Below, piece by piece: positions 57,470 to 64,000 of a stretch of DNA of 64,000 nucleotides. The stretch spans positions 7,393,314-7,457,313 of the forward strand of contig NW_003101682.1 in the NCBI RefSeq assembly GCF_000003855.2, read 5' to 3'. A program made the position numbers and the translations under genes. The notes under the pieces were generated by a model. It had not been told where the DNA came from. It did not search any database and worked only from the letters and a program-made list of their open reading frames with translations. Every line of letters starts with the position of its first letter. The first letter of the stretch is position 1. This DNA is from Blastomyces gilchristii SLH14081 (Eukaryota; Ascomycota; Eurotiomycetes; Onygenales; Ajellomycetaceae).

Positions 57470-60400
57470 ATGCTTGTGAAACTAAGTGTAGATGAAGATG
57501 TTATTAGTTCACTAATCAATCAAGATTGATATATCAATGAATAATTGAAGAATCACACAAAATAGAAGTTTCATTTATAAATAAAAGCATGTGAATCAAT
57601 GTTGTGAATATCTGATAATATTATTAAATATCTTGATATTCTGTTCTGAGACACTGTTATGCAATAGAAAGTATTAGATTAATTATAGAGTGTCTGACAG
57701 AGAAACACTTCTCTTATAACATTTATCTCTGACTTTGATATCAAGATTCTAGAAGCAGGTGATTAATCTTGAGAGAACTGAATAAAGATTAGTATGCTTA
57801 AGAAGATATTAACTTTCAAACTCTTACAGATTCTCATAAGTATAGACAAAGATCAGACTTATGAAGATTTCTGTATACAAGTTCAGACATTGAATGATCA
57901 TCTTATTAAGCTCAAGAGTATACAGAACAGTGGCAGAAGATATTACATTTCAGTCACTTATACATCTGCACTGAGAAATAACAACAATGACACAGATGTC
58001 ATGAACTGAGTAGACTTAAATATCTATACATAAGCAAGAGTCTCTGCTGTTCAAATGAGCTTCTGAGTTTCTGAGATCACTTCTGAAGAAGTCACTGATC
58101 AATATCAATAAGAAGTGTGTATTAACTGTAATCAATCAGAACACATTGCTTTTAACTGCTAATCAGTCTATGTATTTTCTTACTCAAAGAATGAATCAAC
58201 ACCTGTCTATGTCAATCATATTGTATTGAAGAAAGATTCAGAAAATAACTATAAGAATGTCTCAATGAAACAGAGAAAAGATTAGCTTCTGTTCAAATTT
58301 ATAAACAGAAGCTTGAAGAGATCAGATAATAATAATTTGAAGAGAAAATAACAATGAATGTGATTCTTGTATCTACTGTGGTCAATAATATGTATAATAT
58401 AAAAGTCATGATAGACAGCAGTCTATGTTATTATGCAATGATTAAATCTTCAGTCATAAGATATTATAATCTTCAGTGTATTCTCTTATCAAAACTCTGA
58501 CTTCTTGCGGAATTTGATGACTCAAAAGACATTTGTATCTGTTATATGATGAAGTTGAACATAGATGTTGAAGAACATCAATATGAAGATATCTATGCAT
58601 ATAAAGTTAATAATCTTAATTATAATCTTATGTTAGAACTTGTCTGACTATCTGAATAAGACATCTTATTGAATACTTGAAACAGGAGTTTAATATTCCC
58701 TAATAATGATAAGATTTATGAAGATGATATTTATAAGACTATGAATCTGACACAGATCTCTGTCAATGTCTATGAAATACTCTGAAAAGAAAGTTACTGA
58801 AACAATCACTGATAGCAGAATTATATAACAATCTATTTCATTAATCTAGCTAATATTAAGAAAGCTCTAGAGAAGTTATTTTATACTATAATAATAGATT
58901 CTCATACAAAACTCTCTTAATAATATTACAAATACCTAGATATCTTTTGATAAGATAATATTATAAATATATCTCTCTTACAAGACTCAGAAGTAGATCA
59001 CAGTATCAAGTTAGAAAAGAAGAATGATAAGAACTCTGAGTTATCATAAGATTCTCTTTATAATATGTCTTAAGATGAACTTCTTCTTCTTCAGAAGACA
59101 CTCAATAATCTATTGAATAAGAAATTCATATATATTAGTAACTCTTTCACTGCAGCTTCTATTCTCTTTGCAAAGAAATCAGATGAAGAACTCTGATTCT
59201 ATGTAAACTATCAAGAATTGAACAGATTAATCAAGAAGAATTACTATTCTTTATCTCTTATCAATGAAACTCTAGCTCACATTGAACAAGCTTAATAATT
59301 TATAAAACTAGATATCATCATCATGTTTCATAAAATCTGTATCACTGAAGAAGATAAATAACTTACAGTATTTCAAACATGTTATAATCTCTTTGAATAA
59401 ATAGTTACACTCTTTGAACTGATCAATAATCTCAGTATATTTCAGAAGTATATCAACTGAGTACTTTAGAATTTCCTTGATAAATTTATATCTGTATATC
59501 TTGATAACATTCTCATCTTCACTGATGAGTTCAGAAAAGAATATCAAGAATATGTGTAAAGAGTATTACAATGATTACAAGAAGCAGAACTATTAATAGA
59601 TATTAATAAGTATGACTTCAAAGTCAAGAGTATCAAATATCTAGATTTTATCATAGAAGCTGATAAGAGAATTCAAATAAATTCTGAGAAAGTCTTTATT
59701 ATTCTTGAATGAGAAGCTTCATATACTATGAAAGATGTATGAAGCTTCATCAGATTTGCTAACTTCTATTAATAATTTATACAAAACCTCTCAGATATTA
59801 TAAGATCACTTACAGAACTTATCAGAAAGAACTCAGTATTTCAGTGATTAGCAGACACTGAAGCTGTATTTATATAGATGAAGAAGACATTTATCAATAT
59901 CTCTCTACTAATGATATTTAATCTTAATTATGAAACAGTTATTAAAGCTGACTTCTCTGACTATATTACAGAGAAAGCTATATTATAATATAATAATAAA
60001 GATATCTTACAATTATACATCTTCATATCTAAGAAACTGAGTCTCACTGAATACAACTATGAGATCTATGACAAGAAACTTCTTACAATTATATACTATC
60101 TAGAAGAATTAGACTCTGAACTCTGAAGTGTCTTTAAATTTGAGATAATCACAGATTATAAGAATCTTAAGTACTTTATAACTATCTATAAACTCACTGA
60201 ATAACAGATGTAATGATCTGAGTTCTTAAACTGCTTTCATTTTACAATACACTATCATTTCAGCAGCTAGAACTTGATGATAGATGCTCTCTTATGACAA
60301 GAGCAAGATATGCCTTCTGATGTAACAGATATCTGTTAAATGAATTAAGAACATCAGCTTCTAGATCTGAAGATATTAGTTAATCAAGATAAAACAACTC

Positions 60401-61800
60401 ATGACACTATACATACTTCTTTAATTAGAACACTCTCTCTCTAAACTGACACTGACATCAACACTGATATTAACACTGATATCTCAACTTCTTCTGAATC
60501 TACACTGAATGAATTATGATATATAACAGCTCAAACTGATGAACTTCTTCAAGAACTCACTGAAGTAGTATATTAAAAAGCACTCTGATTCTCTTCAGAA
60601 CTACATATAAGAACTGACATCTCAGAACACTTAATTAATGATAATAACACTTTGCAGTTTTATAAATAATGTTGAGTCTCTTACTTTGAACTCTTACACA
60701 CTCAGATAATATAAGAGATACATGATTTATATATAATCAGTCACTCAGATTATGAATAATTATACTGAATAATCTCTTAAGAGTTCTACTAATCTGAGAT
60801 ATTAAACAGTATCAGATATTTCATTTGAAACTGCAACTATTATTCTTTCATTATCTTATAAAAGAATCATAGAAAAGATCTACTGAAATTACTTAATATT
60901 TCTAATAGAATTTAATAAGATGTAGTAATTAACTTCACTGTTAATCTCTCTGAGAGTAAGAATTATAAGAATATTCTGATTATTATAAACTGATTGAGTA
61001 AAGATGTAATATTAAAATCTTATAATAAGATGAATACTGAACAAGTTACTGAAGCTTTTCTACAGAGTCTGTTCTATTGAATACATGAATTACTGAGATC
61101 TATAGTATCAGATTAAGATTATCAATTTATGAGTACTCTCTGAACAAGAATCTGTCAAGTTCTCAAGATTATATACTATTTGTTAACTGTCTATCACTCT
61201 GAAACTGATAATATGTCAGAATAGATAATTCAGACTATAAAGAATTATCTTTATAAGTTCTGTAATCACTTATAAGATGATTGATATAATCTTCTTCTAT
61301 ATACAGAGATTGCTATTAACAGCTGAGATGCTGTCTTAACAGATATAAGTCTGTTTTTTCTTATACACAGTTATCACATGAAAGTATTGAATCTTCTAGA
61401 AATCACACATTTCACACTGAATCTCTACAGTTTAATTTAGATCACTGATAATATAGTAATAAAGCTCTGAGATGCTCATAACTGAGCAGAGGCCTTCATA
61501 ATAACTATGAAACAAGATTAAGAGAATTAAATCAATGTTCACTGAGATCTCATCAAGTAATATAAGATAGAAGACTTGATATAATTGAATCTCAAAAATA
61601 TACAGATCACACATTCATCTCATACACTGAATTATTATTATATCAAGTATAAAGTGATAGAAGTTCTAGATAGTTATAACTATTATCTTGACATATTATC
61701 AGAAATTTATAATATTTTTTATATAAGCTTACTCTACTGTATTATCACTGATTCATTCTCTTCTCAACTGATTTTCAACTAACAGCTGCCAGAGAATATA
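57470..61800 (+). pseudogene. gag-pol relic of element I
   Basis: gag starts with an intact ATG at 57470 (MLVKLSVDEDVISS...). A readable gag part is at 57,794-58,009. Reverse transcriptase Y-L-D-N is at 59497-59508. RNase H follows near 59,930-60,120, integrase around 60,890-61,400, and the C-terminal VFHVSLL-like part (NIFYISLLY) near 61,700. Stops occur throughout, so no product is expected. Confidence 0.85.
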
Positions 61801-61989
61801 GAAGAAGATAATAAACTTAAATAAGAGATTGAAAATATTCTTGATAAGAGATCTCACAGCTGCAGCTAATAATATCTTATAAAATATATCAGGTATAATT
61901 ATCTGATCTGAACTCTGAGTTCTATATTATCTGAGACTGCAGTTCTTGACTGATAAGAACTATATATAATCAGAGAAGAGAGAGACTAA

Positions 61990-62282
61990 TGTGACAGACT
62001 ATATCTGATCATTATATAAACTATTTCTTTACACTTTATAGATTTCACTGAAAGCTCTGATTCTCAGTCATTCTTAATCACTGATTCTCAGTTAAAAAAT
62101 TCACAGAATTTCTATTCTTCTGCTCTGAAGCTTTATCATGTACACACTGTATATACATATAAATATTCACTCTGATCACTGATTCTCACACTTTCTCTTT
62201 CTTTTTCTTCTTTAACATTTTTCACTTTGTTATATAAGATCTATAAATATTATACCGATTTATTCAGCGTAGGCCTCTTATA
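61990..62282 (+). repeat. 3' LTR of element I
   Basis: 293 bp, TGTGACAGACTATATCTGAT...CTCTTATA; the terminal CA has become TA. Confidence 0.9.
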
Positions 62283-62302
62283 CAAGGCATCTTATTCCCC
62301 GG

Positions 62303-62373
62303 TGACTGAATGGTTAATGCGGCCACTCAGTAGCGCCTTGATGTGGGAAATCAAGACGCGTGAGTTCGAAACC
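62303..62373 (+). promoter_or_regulatory. RNA polymerase III A and B boxes in the SINE head
   Basis: A box TGACTGAATGG at 62303-62313 fits TGGCYGAGTGG after two G-to-A changes; B box AGTTCGAAACC at 62363-62373 fits GGTTCGANTCC. The 49-nt spacing, a CTTGAT...ATCAAG stem between them and the TGGTTAA D-loop motif recall class II tRNAs (Leu or Ser). It is not a functional tRNA, since the acceptor stem and anticodon stem do not pair well. Confidence 0.65.
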
Positions 62374-62642
62374 CGCAGAGAATATATTAAATTCAGAACT
62401 CAAGCACCTCAGATTTCTAATAAATACAGAGGTGTATAAATCACTTCAATAAATTGCTCTATATTTCTGAGCTGAGAAGTTATTATCACATGTATCTAAT
62501 TATCACTTCTTTGTATTTTCTATGTTCTTATTATCTTGATGTGATCTCAACATCTGTATTTCCTTCTGTATAATTAACAATTGACCTGTATTTAACATCA
62601 CGCAAGAACTCATCATAAGCTCCGCTTGTATATAAGTATAAT

Positions 62643-63147
62643 TAGACTGGCTGCTGAGACTATGAATTTCACATTTAATCTTCTTTAATCTGATCTTATA
62701 CATTTCTTGATGTGAATTCTGCTGAGACTAGTTATTAAAAAAACATGTAAAGAGACTATATATCAGATCTTAAAATGAAATCATGACTTGAAAAAAATAA
62801 GAAAGTGATCTCATTTAATCTCATTTAGTCTTATTCTTAGCATAAAGTTACTATTTTTAGACATTTTAAGGTTTTTTTTAGACTATTTTTAATTTTTTAA
62901 AAATAATGCTTTTTAATAACACTCAAATGAGATTTAAAGTCATTTAAAGCAATAAAAATAATTTAAATTGAGAAGTGAAAATTATAATCTTATTTGAAAA
63001 ATGTAATAAGAGTAGACAGTAAGTTTCACTGAGACAGTATGAAACTACTATCTAATGTTAAAACCATGTAATGAGATCAGTTGAATTGATAATGAGACTA
63101 TCAAAAAATCTGATCCTGGTCTCAGACACGGTCACATGATCAGTCTA
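62643..63147. mobile_element. hAT-like MITE, copy 2, 505 bp
   Basis: Starts TAGACTGGCTGCTGAGAC and ends GTCACATGATCAGTCTA. Perfect 8-bp duplication AGTATAAT at 62635-62642 and 63148-63155. It is collinear with copy 1 over its full 505 bp; the differences are mainly C-to-T and G-to-A. It is inserted into the SINE body, just before the (AAT)n tail. Confidence 0.92.
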
Positions 63148-63159
63148 AGTATAATGAAA

Positions 63160-63198
<39 letters not shown>

Positions 63199-63209
63199 GA
63201 CATCTTATT

Positions 63210-64000
63210 AAACACTTAAAATAGAAGCTTAATATTCTCTAATAATAATAGAATTTATGAAGATAATATTTACAAGACTATGAATCTGACACAGATCTCT
63301 ATTAATACTTATAAAATGCTCTGAAAAAGAAGTCACTGATAGTAAAATTATATAATAATCTATTTCCCTAGTCTGACTGATATTAAGAAGACTTTAGAAA
63401 AGTTATTCTATACTATAATAACAGATTCTCATACAAAACTCTCTTAACAGTATTATGAATATCTAAATATCTTCTGATAAGATACTATTACAAATATATC
63501 TCTCTTATAAAACTCAGAAGTGAATCACAGTATTAATTTGAAAAAGAAGAATGATAAGAATTCTGAATTACTGTGAGACTTTCTCTATAATATGTTCTGA
63601 AATGAACTTCTTTTTCTTTAGAAGATACTTAATAATCTGTTAAATAAGAAATTCATATATATTAGTAACTCTTCTACTGCAGCCTCTATTCTCTTTACAA
63701 AGAAGTCAGATAAAGAACTCTGATTCTGTATAAACTATTAAGATCTGAACATATTGACAAAGAAAGACTGTTATTTCTTATCTCTTATTAATAAAACTCT
63801 AGCACATATCAGATAAGCTCAATGATTTATAAAATTAAATATTATTACTATATTTTATAAGATTTATATCACAGAAGAAGATGAATAACTTATAGTATTC
63901 TGAACATGATATAATCTCTTTAAATAAATAATCACACTCTTTGATCTGACTAATGCTCTCAGTATATTTCAGAAGTATATTAACTGAGCACTCTGAGATT
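63210..64000 (+). pseudogene. pol relic of element C, third part, cut by the window edge
   Basis: After the SINE duplication the protease-to-reverse-transcriptase region continues, collinear with element F from about 48,270 to 49,090 (AAACTATTAAGATCTGAACA, YFLSLINKTLAHI-like part). Stops in every frame. The rest of the element lies beyond the window. Confidence 0.8.

Larger units (their letters stand above)
56608..62282 (+). mobile_element. Ty3/Gypsy element I, full length, nested in C
   Basis: 5,675 bp with LTRs of 293 bp each. Target duplication is TAAGA (56603-56607) on the left and CAAGG (62283-62287) on the right; the two mismatches are C-to-T and G-to-A, so it decayed after insertion. 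The intact site in element F reads CTGAACAAGGTATCTTATT. The right copy forms part of the SINE duplication. Confidence 0.9.
62297..63195 (+). mobile_element. tRNA-headed SINE with (AAT)n tail, interrupted by a MITE
   Basis: A 14-bp direct repeat flanks it: CAAGGCATCTTATT (62283-62296) and CAAGACATCTTATT (63196-63209), one transition apart. The 5' end is tRNA-like (A and B boxes at 62303-62313 and 62363-62373), the middle is unique, and the 3' end is a (AAT)n run (63161-63195). Without the 505-bp MITE and its 8-bp duplication the element is 386 bp. A tRNA head, short body, A/T-rich microsatellite tail and 14-bp variable target duplication are the marks of a LINE-mobilised SINE. No other copy is visible here. 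Confidence 0.85.
42553..64000 (+). mobile_element. Ty3/Gypsy element C, oldest host element, runs off the right edge
   Basis: Its 5' LTR is at 42553-42864 and its gag runs to 43953. It is interrupted by element E (43954-55874, AATAG duplicated), resumes at 55875-56607, is interrupted by element I (56608-62282), resumes for 14 bp, is interrupted by a SINE, and continues as pol from 63196 to the window end. Joining these pieces gives one collinear gag-pol order matching the full copies. The 3' LTR must lie beyond 64,000. Confidence 0.85.

Noticed and set aside
62297..62380. A functional tRNA gene
   Set aside because: A and B boxes are present, but the anticodon and acceptor stems do not pair and it heads a longer unit with tail and target duplications, so it is the head of a SINE.
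34791..64000. Short frames (60-80 residues) as small genes
   Set aside because: Every one I could read aligns with gag, protease, reverse transcriptase, RNase H or integrase parts of the degraded Gypsy family or lies in an LTR.
42553..64000. CRISPR-like direct repeats
   Set aside because: The repeated segments are LTRs of 281-356 bp or MITE copies, not short regularly spaced repeats, and the genome is fungal.

Overview
The window is genomic DNA of a filamentous ascomycete: genes split by short GT-AG introns (about 70 to 230 bp), a FluG-like fusion protein, a fungal annexin, a telobox factor and Ty3/Gypsy elements eroded by C-to-T/G-to-A changes of the RIP (repeat-induced point mutation) type. 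The mix of a normal-composition gene block next to a long AT-rich isochore of Gypsy copies resembles Onygenales such as Ajellomycetaceae; that placement is inference from layout only.

Positions 1-34,790 are a gene-bearing block. In order: the 5' end of a small secreted-protein gene (minus), a 282-residue H-x-D...H...R protein resembling DUF1826 (minus), an ANXC4-type annexin (minus), a fragmentary Cys-motif gene (minus), a TRFH/telobox-Myb telomere-repeat-binding factor (minus) with two telomeric repeats in its own upstream region, a Gdt1/UPF0016 cation exchanger with a long secretory N-terminal extension (plus), a 713-residue protein with a duplicated Cys motif (plus), a low-complexity 404-residue protein (minus), a Hol1-like MFS transporter (plus), a FluG-type amidohydrolase/glutamine-synthetase fusion (minus), a succinate-semialdehyde dehydrogenase (minus) and a single-pass secretory-pathway membrane protein (minus). 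Exon joins were worked out by hand from splice sites and kept reading frames. The MFS, FluG-like and SSADH genes lie side by side and together resemble a polyamine/GABA use route (import, gamma-glutamylation, aldehyde oxidation). A 544-bp PIF/Harbinger-like MITE with TTA duplications lies between the last two.

From about 34,790 to the end the DNA is AT-rich and almost free of CpG. It is a stack of one Ty3/Gypsy family. Element A (35,779-41,572, minus) is complete with 356-bp LTRs. After a 100-N assembly gap, element C (plus, from 42,553 to beyond the window) holds element E (43,954-55,874, minus), which itself holds element F (46,126-51,867, plus) and a 505-bp hAT-like MITE (54,708-55,212). 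Further along C are element I (56,608-62,282, plus) and a tRNA-headed SINE with an (AAT)n tail and 14-bp duplications (62,297-63,195), which is interrupted by a second 505-bp hAT-like MITE (62,643-63,147). Target-site duplications at every insertion fix the order of events. All gag-pol reading frames are broken by stops; no cellular gene is visible in this half.
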